A DNA stretch of 53,254 nucleotides, taken from contig JALHOU010000010.1 in assembly GCA_022842825.1 (NCBI GenBank), positions 1-53,254 of the forward strand, given 5' to 3'. The notes under the pieces are model-generated. The model was given only the letters and a program-made list of their open reading frames with translations. It had not been told where the DNA came from and made no database searches. How positions within the stretch are numbered: position 1 is the first letter of the stretch; every line of letters begins with the position of its first letter. The position numbers were made by a program, and so were the translations under genes. The stretch comes from Rubrivivax sp. Its GTDB lineage: Bacteria > Pseudomonadota > Gammaproteobacteria > Burkholderiales > Burkholderiaceae_C. Below are positions 27,333-35,615 of this stretch, piece by piece.

Positions 27333-28073
27333 CTTGTAGGTCGCCGGTACTACTTCATGCTGCTCGAGCGGTACTACCAGGTCAGCCAGGCGCCGGATGC
27401 CGCGGCTTTCGAGTCGCGCCTGATCCGCTTCGCCGAGGAGCTGGAGTTCCCGTTCGTCAACGCGGTCCTGGTCATCGAGCCCCAAGGGCCGGGCGAACGC
27501 CCCGAGTTCATCACCATCGGCAACACGCCACAGGCCTACCTCGCAGCCTCCCGCGACCCCACGGCCTCAGCGCGCGACCCTGTCAATCGCCGCTTGCGCT
27601 CGCACTCGGTGCCCTTCATCTACGACCAGGACCTGTACACCGCCGACGCCGCTGGCGACCTGTGGGAGACGCAGGCCGCATTCGGCTACAAGACCGGCAT
27701 TGCCGTGGCACTGCACCTGCCCGATTACCGCCACTTCCTGCTCGGCGTCGACCGCGACACCGCGCTGCCGCGCGAAGAGCAGCGCCTCACGCGCCTGATG
27801 GCCGACCTGCAGTTGCTCGCCGTGCATGCGCAGGATGCCGCCACCCGCCTGCTGAAACCGACCTCGGCGCAGAAGCCGCCGCCCGTTCTCACGCCGCGTG
27901 AAGTGGAGATCCTGCGCTGGACCATGGAAGGCAAGACGGCCTGGGCCGTGGGTGCGATCCTCGGCGTCACCGAGGGCACAGTGAACTTCCACCTGCGCAA
28001 CATCTTCCGCAAGCTCGAGGCCTCATCCAAGCACCAGGCGGTGCTCAAGGCCCTGCGCATGCGCCTGATCTGA
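27309..28073 (+). CDS. LuxR-type quorum-sensing-like transcriptional regulator
   Basis: The 254-residue protein has an N-terminal autoinducer-binding-like domain (about residues 20-170) and a C-terminal LuxR HTH (LTPREVEILRWTMEGKTAWA and VTEGTVNFHLRNIFRKLEAS). Of the residues conserved in acyl-homoserine-lactone binders, the Asp-Pro pair (RDPVNRRL) and a later Gly (GYKTGIAVAL) are seen, but the aromatic positions before them look changed. No luxI-type synthase gene is in the window, so it is a candidate LuxR solo. The start is uncertain: ATG 27309 and ATG 27357 are both open and neither has a good ribosome site. Confidence 0.88.
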   Translation: MGADKLTTLVGRRYYFMLLERYYQVSQAPDAAAFESRLIRFAEELEFPFVNAVLVIEPQGPGERPEFITIGNTPQAYLAASRDPTASARDPVNRRLRSHSVPFIYDQDLYTADAAGDLWETQAAFGYKTGIAVALHLPDYRHFLLGVDRDTALPREEQRLTRLMADLQLLAVHAQDAATRLLKPTSAQKPPPVLTPREVEILRWTMEGKTAWAVGAILGVTEGTVNFHLRNIFRKLEASSKHQAVLKALRMRLI

Positions 28074-28095
28074 GACCGCACCGCCGACCTCCCGG

Positions 28096-28113
28096 CCGCA
28101 CGCCGGCGTGCGG
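28096..28113 (+). terminator. Perfect 18-bp palindrome after the luxR-type gene
   Basis: CCGCACGCCGGCGTGCGG is fully self-complementary and lies 23 bp after the luxR-type stop. With no T tract, its role as terminator is inferred from position. Confidence 0.45.
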
Positions 28114-28115
28114 CT

Positions 28116-28135
28116 ACCTACAAGCCTTTGTAGCT
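28116..28135. promoter_or_regulatory. lux-box-like element
   Basis: ACCTACAAGCCTTTGTAGCT contains the 6-bp inverted arms CTACAA/TTGTAG and fits the CT-N12-AG frame of LuxR-family operators. It lies between the luxR-type gene and a short open frame with a strong ribosome site at 28210. Confidence 0.5.
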
Positions 28136-28209
28136 GGGCGACACCGCCCTGATCTCGCAAACTCCTTTGCAAGCGCCGCTATCGAGCGCCCTTCAACAGG
28201 AGAGAGATC

Positions 28210-28266
28210 ATGTGGGAAGCCATCCTCGAAGTCCTCGGCCTGCCCCGCACCGGCGGCTGGCTGTGA
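28210..28266 (+). CDS. Possible 18-residue peptide gene downstream of the luxR-type gene
   Basis: An AGGAGAGAG ribosome site lies 3 to 4 nt before the ATG of an open frame encoding MWEAILEVLGLPRTGGWL, followed by TGA and three hairpins. The frame is far too short for gene finders. Evidence is the strong ribosome site, an upstream lux-box-like element and downstream hairpins. The peptide is amphipathic in its first half and has no signal peptide. I recognise no family; it could be a leader peptide, a signal precursor or a chance ORF. Confidence 0.45.
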   Translation: MWEAILEVLGLPRTGGWL

Positions 28267-28271
28267 GGCGC

Positions 28272-28369
28272 GGCGGCGCGCTGCGCCGCCCCGCCGTCGA
28301 ACCCGAAGCTCGAACGAGCTTCACCCTACCGAAGCTGCAAGCACCCGCGCCTCGCGTGCGGGCGCTTGC
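28272..28369 (+). terminator. Cluster of three hairpins between the peptide ORF and natB-type gene
   Basis: First, GGCGGCGC (28272-28279) pairs with GCGCCGCC (28283-28290). Second, GAAGCTCG (28305-28312) pairs with CGAGCTTC (28315-28322). Third, GCAAGC (28337-28342) pairs with GCTTGC (28364-28369), with inner CCCGC/GCGGG. The region lies between a plus-strand and a minus-strand gene end, so bidirectional termination is likely. Confidence 0.55.
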
Positions 28370-28398
28370 GTTGCCGCTCGACGACTGCGGCCCCTGCC

Positions 28399-29682
28399 TC
28401 ACTTGAGCACCGACTGCCGCAACAGCCGCGCGACATAGCCGAGCGCGAGCGCGGCGAGGGCCACGCACACCAGCGCCGGCAGCGCGAGGTCCCAGGCCGG
28501 CAGAGTCTCTCCCTTGAGCACGCGGCCCATCAATGTCGTTTGCGCCAGCGCGGGCAGCCACAGGTGCCACGGCGCCTCGCCCTCCTGATTGAACAAGGTC
28601 ACGAGTGGCAGCAGCGAGACCACCAGCAGCACGACGGTGGCGTTGGCCTGCGCCTCCTTGAAGCTTTTGCAGCGCACGGCGATCGCCATCAGCAAGGCCG
28701 ACAGCGCCCCCGCCAGCGGCAGCAGCAGCGCCACGAACCAGGCCGCCTCGCGCATGCCGAAGCGGAACATCGCCGACAGCGCCTCGCTGCGCAGCAGCCA
28801 CTGCCCCGGCAGGAAGCTCAGGCACGAGAGCAAGGCGATCAGCATCGCCACGCTCGCCACCGCACCCCACTTGCCGATCACCAGCGCCGCGCGCGGCACC
28901 GGTGTCATCAGCAGCGGCTCGAGCGAGCCGCGTTCACGCTCGCCGGCGGTGGTGTCCAGCGCCGCGTTGAGCGCGCCGTAGAGCATGGCCATCAACACGA
29001 AGAACGGCACCATCGTCGCCAGTTGCGCCGCGCGCGTGGCCGCGCTCGCGAGGTCGCGCTCCTCGACGCGCAGCGCCTCCAGCAGCGATGGCGCCACGCC
29101 GCGCAGGGCCAACCGAAGCACCGCCTGCTCCTGGTTGAAGCCCCGCAACAGCCGCAGCACCGCGCCCACGCCGCTGCTCGCACGCTGGTTCGCCGCTGAA
29201 CTCACGACCTCGACCCGCGGTGCCTCGCCGGCACGCAGCGCCACCTCGAAGTCGGCAGGGATCACCAGCACCGGATCCCCCAGCCGGCTCGCGCGCAGTT
29301 GCTCCTCGAAGTCGGCCGGCGCCGGCCGCACCACGTAGGTCTGCCGCGCGAGATAGTTGGCGAGCGACGGTGCGTGCTCGATGCCAAACACGACGACGCT
29401 GCGCGCCTCGGCACGCCTTTCCATGCCTGCCACCAGCGAAGAGACGAGCACGAGCACGAACGGGCCCACAGCCACCGAGCTCAACAGCACCGCCAGCAGC
29501 GTGCGCCGGTCGCGCAGCGCATCCACGAGCTCCTTGAGATAGACGGTCCAGGCGTGGGCCAGGGGCCGAACGCGCGACGGATGCCCGGCGCGCGGCGCCC
29601 CCCGCGCTTCGTTGAGTCGGTGGCCGATGGGGCGAGGCCCCGCGCTGTCGGACGGGGTCTCCCAATCCCCCTGCGCGCTCAC
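28399..29682 (-). CDS. ABC-2-type transporter permease (NatB-like)
   Basis: This protein of about 427 residues has one N-terminal membrane helix (RRTLLAVLLSSVAVGPFVLV), a large extracytoplasmic domain (roughly residues 75-220) and five or more C-terminal helices, as in NatB and other ABC-2 exporters; ERERGSLEPLLMTPVPR is the conserved cytoplasmic segment. The GTG at 29682 overlaps the natA-type stop (GTGA), which sets the start. Exported substrate unknown; NatAB of Bacillus exports sodium. Confidence 0.9.
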   Translation of the reverse strand: MSAQGDWETPSDSAGPRPIGHRLNEARGAPRAGHPSRVRPLAHAWTVYLKELVDALRDRRTLLAVLLSSVAVGPFVLVLVSSLVAGMERRAEARSVVVFGIEHAPSLANYLARQTYVVRPAPADFEEQLRASRLGDPVLVIPADFEVALRAGEAPRVEVVSSAANQRASSGVGAVLRLLRGFNQEQAVLRLALRGVAPSLLEALRVEERDLASAATRAAQLATMVPFFVLMAMLYGALNAALDTTAGERERGSLEPLLMTPVPRAALVIGKWGAVASVAMLIALLSCLSFLPGQWLLRSEALSAMFRFGMREAAWFVALLLPLAGALSALLMAIAVRCKSFKEAQANATVVLLVVSLLPLVTLFNQEGEAPWHLWLPALAQTTLMGRVLKGETLPAWDLALPALVCVALAALALGYVARLLRQSVLK

Positions 29683-30521
29683 GGTCGCACCCCGCCGCCG
29701 ACCGCGCCGGCGCTGTCGAGTGCGGCCCCCGGTCCCTCCGCGAGGCCCGCGCCGCCCACGCGTTCGTCGGGCGCAAAGGCCAGCTTGACAAACGCCTCCT
29801 CGAAGTCGCTCTCGCCGGCCAGCTCGCAAAGCTCGGCCACCGTCCCCTCGGCGAGCGTACGCCCGTGCGCCACGAGCACCACGCGGTCGGCCAGCCGCTG
29901 CACCTCCTGCATGATGTGCGTCGAGAAGACGATGCACTTGCCCGCCGCGGTGCCCGCACCGCGCAGCCGCTGCAGCGCCTCGCGCAGCGCGCGCGTGGCC
30001 AGCACGTCCAGGCCGTTGGTCGGCTCGTCGAGCACGATGTTCGGCGGGTCGTGCACCAGCGCGCGCGCCAGCGCCGTCTTCATCCGCTCGCCCTGGCTGA
30101 AGCCCTCGGTGCGCCGGTCCAGCAGCGGTGCCATCTCGAGCAATTGCGCGAGCTCGTGTGCTCGCGCGCTGGCCGCCTCGGCACTCATGCCCTGCAGCCG
30201 GCCGTAGTAGACGATGTTCTCGCGCGCCGTCAGCCGCGGGTACAGGCCGCGCGCATCGCTCAGCACACCCATGCGCGCCAGCGCCGCCCGCGGCGCGCGC
30301 GCCACGTCGATGCCATCGACGCTGACGCTGCCACCATCGGCCTCCAGCAGGCCGGCGGCGATGCGCAGCGTGGTCGTCTTGCCCGCGCCGTTCGGTCCGA
30401 GCAGGGCCGTGATGGCACCATCGGCGGCTGTGAAGTCCACGCCCGCCACCGCCACCACGGTGCGTACGCGCCTTCCGCGGCCGCTGACAAAGCGCTTGTG
30501 CAGCTGCGTGACGCGGATCAT
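29679..30521 (-). CDS. ABC transporter ATP-binding protein (NatA-like)
   Basis: The 280-residue ATPase has Walker A GPNGAGKT (42-49), the signature FSQGERMKTALARAL, Walker B NIVLDEPTNGLD and the H-loop STHIM. The start ATG (MIRVTQLHKRF) overlaps the stop of the upstream hydrolase (ATGA). It forms an exporter with the downstream permease. The last 30 residues are a Gly/Ala-rich tail. Confidence 0.93.
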   Translation of the reverse strand: MIRVTQLHKRFVSGRGRRVRTVVAVAGVDFTAADGAITALLGPNGAGKTTTLRIAAGLLEADGGSVSVDGIDVARAPRAALARMGVLSDARGLYPRLTARENIVYYGRLQGMSAEAASARAHELAQLLEMAPLLDRRTEGFSQGERMKTALARALVHDPPNIVLDEPTNGLDVLATRALREALQRLRGAGTAAGKCIVFSTHIMQEVQRLADRVVLVAHGRTLAEGTVAELCELAGESDFEEAFVKLAFAPDERVGGAGLAEGPGAALDSAGAVGGGVRP

Positions 30522-32080
30522 GGCCGCGCCCCCGCCGCGGCGCGCGGCGGCACAAAGACGCCCGGGCGCGGCAGCGTGGCCGCACAGTCGGCCTTCACGG
30601 CCAACGCCGCGGCATCGTCGAGCGCGTCGACGAAGCGGAACGCCACATCGCGCAGGCAAGGCAGCCCCACCACGCCATGCCCGGCCTCGGTCACCACGAC
30701 ATGCCTTGCCTTGGCGCCGAGCGCCCTGGCGACACGCTCGCCGTGGCGCGGCGGCGTCACCGGGTCGCCGCCACCCGAAAGCACGAGTGCAGGCACCGGC
30801 GCCGCCGGCACGCCATAAAACGCCGCTGGCACGTCACCGCGCGGCCAGCCGGCGCACAGGCGCCGGTACTGGTCGGCGAAGACCGAAGCGAAGTCGGCCC
30901 CGGCCGGGGCGACGCCTTCGGGCGCGCCGGGTGCAGCACCCCCTGCCGCGGCCGCTGATCCTCCCCCCATGCGCGGCACGTCCTCGGTGCAGATGACCGA
31001 GAAGTGCATGCCCTCGGCCAGCGTGGCACCGCGCGCGCCCTGCAGCGCGCTCGCCAGCCCGAAGAGCGCCTCGAATCGCCCACGCGCCGCCTCGCCCACC
31101 GCACGCGGCAACCCCGCCGCCAGCGCCGGTGCATAGAGCGGCGCACGCACCAGGCCCAACAGCAGCTCGCGTGTGAGCACCAGCCTCTCCACCTCGCCGG
31201 TGACCGGATGCGCCACCGCCACCTCGCGCGGCAGCGAGCGCAACAGGGCCAGCCACTCCTCGCGCAGCCCCGGGTGCAACGTCCGGCAGGTGGCCGCATC
31301 GGCCTCGCAGGCCGTCCACACGCCGTCAAGTGCCGCCTGGTTGTCGGCCGAAAACGCCGCTGGCAGGACCATGTCCGGCGGCGCCACGCCGTCGATCACC
31401 AGGCGCCGCACCGCCCGCGGAAACTGCCGCTGGTACTCGAGCGCCGCGCGCGTGCCGTACGAGACGCCAAGCAGATTGACCCGGGGCGCGCCGAGCGCCT
31501 GGCGCACCGCTTCCACGTCGCCCATCGCCACCCAGGTCGTGTAGTGCCGCAGGTCGCCATGCGGCAGTTGCTGCAGCGCCTCGCGGCAGCGGGCCAGGCG
31601 GCTCGCCTGCGCCTCGGGCGGCAAGGTCTGCGCCATCGGCGCCGTCGGCGGCAGCTCGGGGCAGGCGAGCCTGGCGCTGCGCCCCGTGCCGCGCTGGTCG
31701 ATCAGGACGATGTCGCGCCGGTTGCTCACGCGTGCCAGCAGGCGCGACCAGGTGCCCGCCAGGTCGATCGCCGACTGCCCGGGGCCCCCGGCGAACACGA
31801 AGACCGGATCCGGGTGCTTGTTGCGCGCCAGCGCCGGCAGCACGGCGAAGTGCACATCGATCTGCCGGCCTTGTGGCGCACCGGGATCCAGCGGCCGCCG
31901 CACCTGGCCACAGACGGCTTCGTGCTCGAAGCCCAACAATCGACACGGCTGAAGGCGATGGGCCGGCAGTTCGCCCGGCGGCTGGGCCGGCGCCCGCCCT
32001 GGCGTGAGCGCCACCAGCACGAGCGCCGCGGGCCACAACATGGCCAGCAACTCCAATGGCCGCGTTCGTGGGGAGAGCAT
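30518..32080 (-). CDS. Exported alpha/beta hydrolase, tripeptidyl-aminopeptidase/proline-iminopeptidase-like
   Basis: The protein has about 520 residues from the chosen ATG at 32080 (MLSPRTRPLELL), which begins a signal peptide; ATGs at 32089 and 32098 are also open. Features are the oxyanion segment FVFAGGPGQSA, DQRGTGRSARLACP, the nucleophile elbow GVSYGTRAALEY, and C-terminal GGGDPVTPPRHGERVA and AGHGVVGLPC supplying the Asp and His. The family hydrolyses peptides or esters in the periplasm. Its stop overlaps the natA-type gene, so hydrolase and exporter are co-translated. Confidence 0.88.
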   Translation of the reverse strand: MLSPRTRPLELLAMLWPAALVLVALTPGRAPAQPPGELPAHRLQPCRLLGFEHEAVCGQVRRPLDPGAPQGRQIDVHFAVLPALARNKHPDPVFVFAGGPGQSAIDLAGTWSRLLARVSNRRDIVLIDQRGTGRSARLACPELPPTAPMAQTLPPEAQASRLARCREALQQLPHGDLRHYTTWVAMGDVEAVRQALGAPRVNLLGVSYGTRAALEYQRQFPRAVRRLVIDGVAPPDMVLPAAFSADNQAALDGVWTACEADAATCRTLHPGLREEWLALLRSLPREVAVAHPVTGEVERLVLTRELLLGLVRAPLYAPALAAGLPRAVGEAARGRFEALFGLASALQGARGATLAEGMHFSVICTEDVPRMGGGSAAAAGGAAPGAPEGVAPAGADFASVFADQYRRLCAGWPRGDVPAAFYGVPAAPVPALVLSGGGDPVTPPRHGERVARALGAKARHVVVTEAGHGVVGLPCLRDVAFRFVDALDDAAALAVKADCAATLPRPGVFVPPRAAAGARP

Positions 32081-32154
32081 GCGCGGCATTGTCACCATGG
32101 CAGCGCCCCACGCCCGTCAGCGCGCGCCGATGGGCCGGAAGGCGCGCTCGGCCG

Positions 32155-32520
32155 TCAGGCCAGCGTGCGCCGCAGCTCGCCGCTTTCGATCAGCCGCTGC
32201 AGGTCCTGCGCGCCGCCTACCAGCACACCCTTCACGAAGACCATCGGGAAGGTCGGCCAGCCCGTCCACATCTTCAACGCGCTGCGCCGTCGCCACTGGC
32301 CGAAGTAGCTGCCGTACTCGAGGTCGTGGTGCGCGATGCCGGCCGCGTCGAGCAGCTTGCGCGCGCGCCGCGGCCAGGGGTTCATGCGCATGCCCACCAC
32401 CAGCACCGGGTGGCGTTCGGCCGCGGCGCGGACCTCGTCGACGGTGGATTGGTGGTACCGGGCGACGCGCTCGCGCACGGCCGGGTGGATATGGGCTTCG
32501 TCGAGGATGGGGCGGGGCAT
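32155..32520 (-). CDS. Glutaredoxin-fold protein lacking cysteine
   Basis: This 121-residue protein has the layout of a monothiol glutaredoxin: a beta strand then GMRMNPWPRRARKLLDAAGI where the CGFS/CPYC active site should be, then the cis-proline loop TFPMVFVKGVLVGGAQDL. The active-site cysteine is replaced by N47-P-W-P50 and the whole protein contains no cysteine, so it cannot do thiol redox chemistry. It may be a binding or scaffold protein. It is divergent from the GST gene. Confidence 0.8.
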   Translation of the reverse strand: MPRPILDEAHIHPAVRERVARYHQSTVDEVRAAAERHPVLVVGMRMNPWPRRARKLLDAAGIAHHDLEYGSYFGQWRRRSALKMWTGWPTFPMVFVKGVLVGGAQDLQRLIESGELRRTLA

Positions 32521-32657
32521 GCGGCGAGTCTACGAGGCGCGGCGCGACCGGGCGCCACCCCCGGCGGCGCGAAAGCAACATTCACCCCTGTTGAACACCC
32601 GCCCGGCCACATGCCGGTATCGTGGCCGGCCATCGAACCCCCGTACCGGAGACGCCC

Positions 32658-33266
32658 TTGAAGCTCTACTACTCCCCCGGCGCCTGCTCGCTCAGCCCGC
32701 ACATCGTGCTGCGCGAATCGGGCCTGCCCTTCACGCCCGTGCTCGCCAGCACCAAGACCCACAAGCTGGCCGACGGCACCGACTACTACACCATCAACCC
32801 CAAGGGCTACGTGCCGCTGCTCGAGCTCGACGACGGCCAGCGCCTCGCCGAGGGCCCGGCCATCGTCCAGTACATCGCCGACAAGGTGCCCGAGAAGAAG
32901 CTCGTGCCGGCCTGGGGCACGATGGAGCGCTACCGCGTCATGGAGTGGCTCACCTTCATCGGCACCGAGATCCACAAGTCCTTCTCGCCGCTGTTCAACC
33001 CCGCCATGCCCGAGGAAGCCAAGGCCCTGTCGCGCCAGAAGGTGCTCGACCGGCTGAAGTGGGTCGACAGCCAGCTCGCCGGCAAGGACTACCTGATGGG
33101 CACCGGCTTCACCGTGGCCGACGCCTACCTCTTCACGGTCTCCCGCTGGTGTGGGTTCGTGGGGGTCGACATCACCGGGCTCGCGCACCTCAACGCCTTC
33201 ATGGCTCGCGTCAATGCCCGCCCGGCGGTGCAGGAAGCGCTCAAGGCCGAAGGCCTGCTCAAGTAG
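32658..33266 (+). CDS. gstA: Glutathione S-transferase, beta class
   Basis: The 202-residue protein starts KLYYSPGACSLSPHIVLRES. C10 is the beta-class catalytic cysteine, and a histidine in TEIHKSFSPLF is the second expected active-site residue. I chose TTG at 32658 because GGAGA precedes it by 5 to 7 nt and it gives the exact family N-terminus; an ATG at 32622 would add 12 unrelated residues. It conjugates glutathione to electrophiles in the cytoplasm. Confidence 0.94.
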   Translation: MKLYYSPGACSLSPHIVLRESGLPFTPVLASTKTHKLADGTDYYTINPKGYVPLLELDDGQRLAEGPAIVQYIADKVPEKKLVPAWGTMERYRVMEWLTFIGTEIHKSFSPLFNPAMPEEAKALSRQKVLDRLKWVDSQLAGKDYLMGTGFTVADAYLFTVSRWCGFVGVDITGLAHLNAFMARVNARPAVQEALKAEGLLK

Positions 33267-33281
33267 TCGCCTCTTGCCCCG

Positions 33282-33962
33282 GTGCGCCGCCTCTTCGTCC
33301 TCACGGCCCTCGCCGGAGCCGCCGCGTTCCTGGGTGGCATCGGCGCGGCGCAGGCGCAAGCGGGCGCCGCCGCGCTCGTCGAGGCGGCCGCCCGGGGCGA
33401 CCTGGCGGCCGTCGAGCGCGCCCTCGCCGCCGGCGCACCGCTGGAAGCACGCGACGGATCCGGGCGCACCGCGCTGCTGGCCGCCACGCAAGGAGGCCAC
33501 GCGTCCGTCGCTCGCCGGCTCATCGAGCGCGGCGCCGACGTCAACGCGCAAGACCAGATCCAGGACAGCGCCTTCCTGCTCGCCGGCGCCCGCGGTCACA
33601 CCGAGATCGTGCTCGCCGCGCACGCCAAGGCCGACCCCAGGGTGCTCAACCGCTACGGTGGCACGGCGCTCATTCCGGCCTGCCACTACGGCCATGTCGA
33701 AACCGTCCGCGCGCTGCTCGAGTGGAAGGGCCCGAACCGCGTGCCCGTGGACCACGTCAACCGCCTGGGCTGGACGGCCCTGCTCGAAGCCGTCATCCTG
33801 GGTGACGGCGGAGCGCGGCACACCGAAATCGTGCGCCTGCTGATCGCACACGGCGCCAACGTGAACCTCGCCGACCGCGAGGGCGTCACCCCACTTGCGC
33901 ACGCGCGGCAGCGGCGCCAGGATGCCGTCGTCGCGCTGCTTGAACGCGCCGGCGCACGCTGA
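33282..33962 (+). CDS. Exported ankyrin-repeat protein
   Basis: This 226-residue protein has a signal peptide (RRLFVLTALAGAAAFLGGIG, cleavage near AQA) and about five ankyrin repeats, for example GRTALLAATQGGHASVARRL, LGWTALLEAVILGDG and GVTPLAHARQRRQDAVVALL. It starts with GTG, 15 nt after the gst stop. Periplasmic ankyrin proteins such as AnkB are reported to support catalase in Pseudomonas; no catalase gene is nearby here. Confidence 0.9.
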   Translation: MRRLFVLTALAGAAAFLGGIGAAQAQAGAAALVEAAARGDLAAVERALAAGAPLEARDGSGRTALLAATQGGHASVARRLIERGADVNAQDQIQDSAFLLAGARGHTEIVLAAHAKADPRVLNRYGGTALIPACHYGHVETVRALLEWKGPNRVPVDHVNRLGWTALLEAVILGDGGARHTEIVRLLIAHGANVNLADREGVTPLAHARQRRQDAVVALLERAGAR

Positions 33963-34041
33963 AGCGCATTTGCGTTCAACGACACGGGTAAAGCGACTCT
34001 CGCAGGTGTCGGGCTGCGGTCGCGCGCCGACAGTCGGAGCG

Positions 34042-34158
34042 CGCCAAGGACGCCGGGGGGAGTCGGCTACGCGAATGTCCTCTTCCGAGGGCCTGGCTTC
34101 GCAAGACCCTCGGATGCCCCCTTGATTTCGCTGCGCCGACCCCCCGGCGCCCTCGGCG
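34042..34158 (-). repeat. Structured intergenic repeat, copy A3 (type A outer stem)
   Basis: Outer arms 34042-34067 and 34135-34158 pair except for a 2-nt bulge and two mismatches, around a 67-nt core. The inner stem is CCGAGGG/CCCTCGG with the apex GCTTCGC (GCGAAGC on the minus strand). The surrounding repeat unit begins right after the ankyrin gene stop, at about 33965. Confidence 0.9.
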
Positions 34159-34203
34159 GGAACCGGCAGTGGTCTTCCACGACGAAGTCCAACCAACGGT
34201 TCA

Positions 34204-34328
34204 GGATCGGGCCGATGGGGTGCCCTGCGCCGCGAAATCAAGGGGGCATCCGGGGGACCTGCGAGCTTGCGAAGCAGGGCCGCCGGGAGAGGACATTCGC
34301 GGAGCAGGGCGCCCCGTCGGCCCGATCC
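34204..34328 (+). repeat. Structured intergenic repeat, copy B3 (type B outer stem, longer loop)
   Basis: Outer arms 34204-34228 and 34304-34328 pair at 25 positions, two of them as G-U-type wobbles. The core is 75 nt because the apical hairpin is enlarged (CTGC then GAGCTTGC then GAAGCAG). It is paired head to head with A3, 45 nt away, between convergent genes. Conserved flanking sequence extends to about 34402. Confidence 0.9.
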
Positions 34329-34405
34329 CGCCACCGTCCGTTGCCGTGCGCCCCACCCAGACCGACTCCGGATCGATCGATCGCGAAGTGGTACAAGCGC
34401 GCCGG

Positions 34406-35575
34406 TCAGCCCCCGCTGGCCCCTCGCCAGCGCTGCACCACGAGTGCCAGCACGCCGGCCACCACGCCCCAGAAGGCCGCGCCCACGCTCCACAGCGTCA
34501 GGCCCGAGGCCGTGACCAGGAAGGTGATCAGCGCCGCCTCGCGGTCGCGCTCGTCCCGCATCGCCGCCGCCAGCGCGGAGCCGATCGTGCCCAGCAGCGC
34601 CAGCCCGGCCACCGCCAGCACGAGCGCCTTCGGGAACGCCGCGATGAGCCCGACCACCGCGCCCCCGGCGAGGCCGACGGCGACATAAAAGACGCCCGCC
34701 ATCACCGAGGCCCACCAGCGCCGCGCGGGATCTTCGTGCGCCTCGCGCCCCATGCAGATGGCCGCCGTGATGGCCGCCAGGTTGAGCGCGTAGCCCCCGA
34801 ACGGCGCCAGCACCATCGTTGCCAGCCCGGTGGTCGTGATGACGGGCGACACCGGTGTGTCGAAGCCCGCCGCGCGCTGCGCCGCCACGCCGGGCAGGTT
34901 CTGCGAAGCCATCGTCACCACGAAGAGCGGTAGCGCCACGCCCACGAGCGCCGCAACGCTGAGCACGGGCATCGTGAACACCGGCTGCGCCCACGCCCAG
35001 TCGACGGCGCCGAAGGCAAGCCGCCCCTGCGCCGCGGCGATGGCCATGCCCAGGCCCAGCACGCTGGGCACGGCATAGCGAGGCCACCAGCGCCGCCCGG
35101 CGAGGTACGCCAGCAGCATCGGCCCCACGAGCGCGAGCTCGGGCCCGAGCTGCAGGAAGCCATCGATGGCGAAACGCGCCAGCACCCCGGCGAGCAAGGC
35201 CGCCGCCAGCGCCTGCGGGATGCGGTTCATCACCCGCTCGAACCAACCGCTCGCGCCCGCCAGCGTGATGAGCCCGGCGCAGACGACGAAGGCACCCACA
35301 CCCTCGGCCATCGACACACCGGCCCCGGCGGTGACGAGCAGCGCCGCGCCCGGCGTCGACCACGCCGTGAGCACCGGCTGCCGGTAGCGCAGCGAAAGCC
35401 CGATGCTCGTCAGGCCCATGCCGAGCCCGAGGGCCCAGATCCACGACGCCTTCTGCGCCGCGCTCGCGCCGAGCGCATCGGCGGCCTGGAAGACGATGAC
35501 GACCGAACTCGTGAAGCCCACGAGCACGGCGACAAAACCGGCCACGACGGTCGAAAGCGGCGGCAAACCCGGCAT
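34406..35575 (-). CDS. benE: BenE-family benzoate/H+ symporter
   Basis: The 389-residue protein has 11-12 predicted helices and BenE family segments: GFTSSVVIVFQAADALGAS, TAWSTPGAALL, MASQNLPGVAAQRAAGF and GGYALNLAAITAAICMG. BenE imports benzoate or similar aromatic acids by proton symport. No benzoate-degradation genes are in the window. It lies 40 bp after yejF on the same strand and could be read from the same transcript. Confidence 0.92.
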   Translation of the reverse strand: MPGLPPLSTVVAGFVAVLVGFTSSVVIVFQAADALGASAAQKASWIWALGLGMGLTSIGLSLRYRQPVLTAWSTPGAALLVTAGAGVSMAEGVGAFVVCAGLITLAGASGWFERVMNRIPQALAAALLAGVLARFAIDGFLQLGPELALVGPMLLAYLAGRRWWPRYAVPSVLGLGMAIAAAQGRLAFGAVDWAWAQPVFTMPVLSVAALVGVALPLFVVTMASQNLPGVAAQRAAGFDTPVSPVITTTGLATMVLAPFGGYALNLAAITAAICMGREAHEDPARRWWASVMAGVFYVAVGLAGGAVVGLIAAFPKALVLAVAGLALLGTIGSALAAAMRDERDREAALITFLVTASGLTLWSVGAAFWGVVAGVLALVVQRWRGASGG

Positions 35576-35615
35576 GCGTTTCGGTGAGCGTCTCGAGGCG
35601 TGCGTCGGGCCGCGA

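Noticed and set aside
28167..28406. Plus-strand 79-codon open frame overlapping the small peptide ORF
   Set aside because: It has no ribosome site and reads through three hairpins; the 18-codon frame has a strong site.
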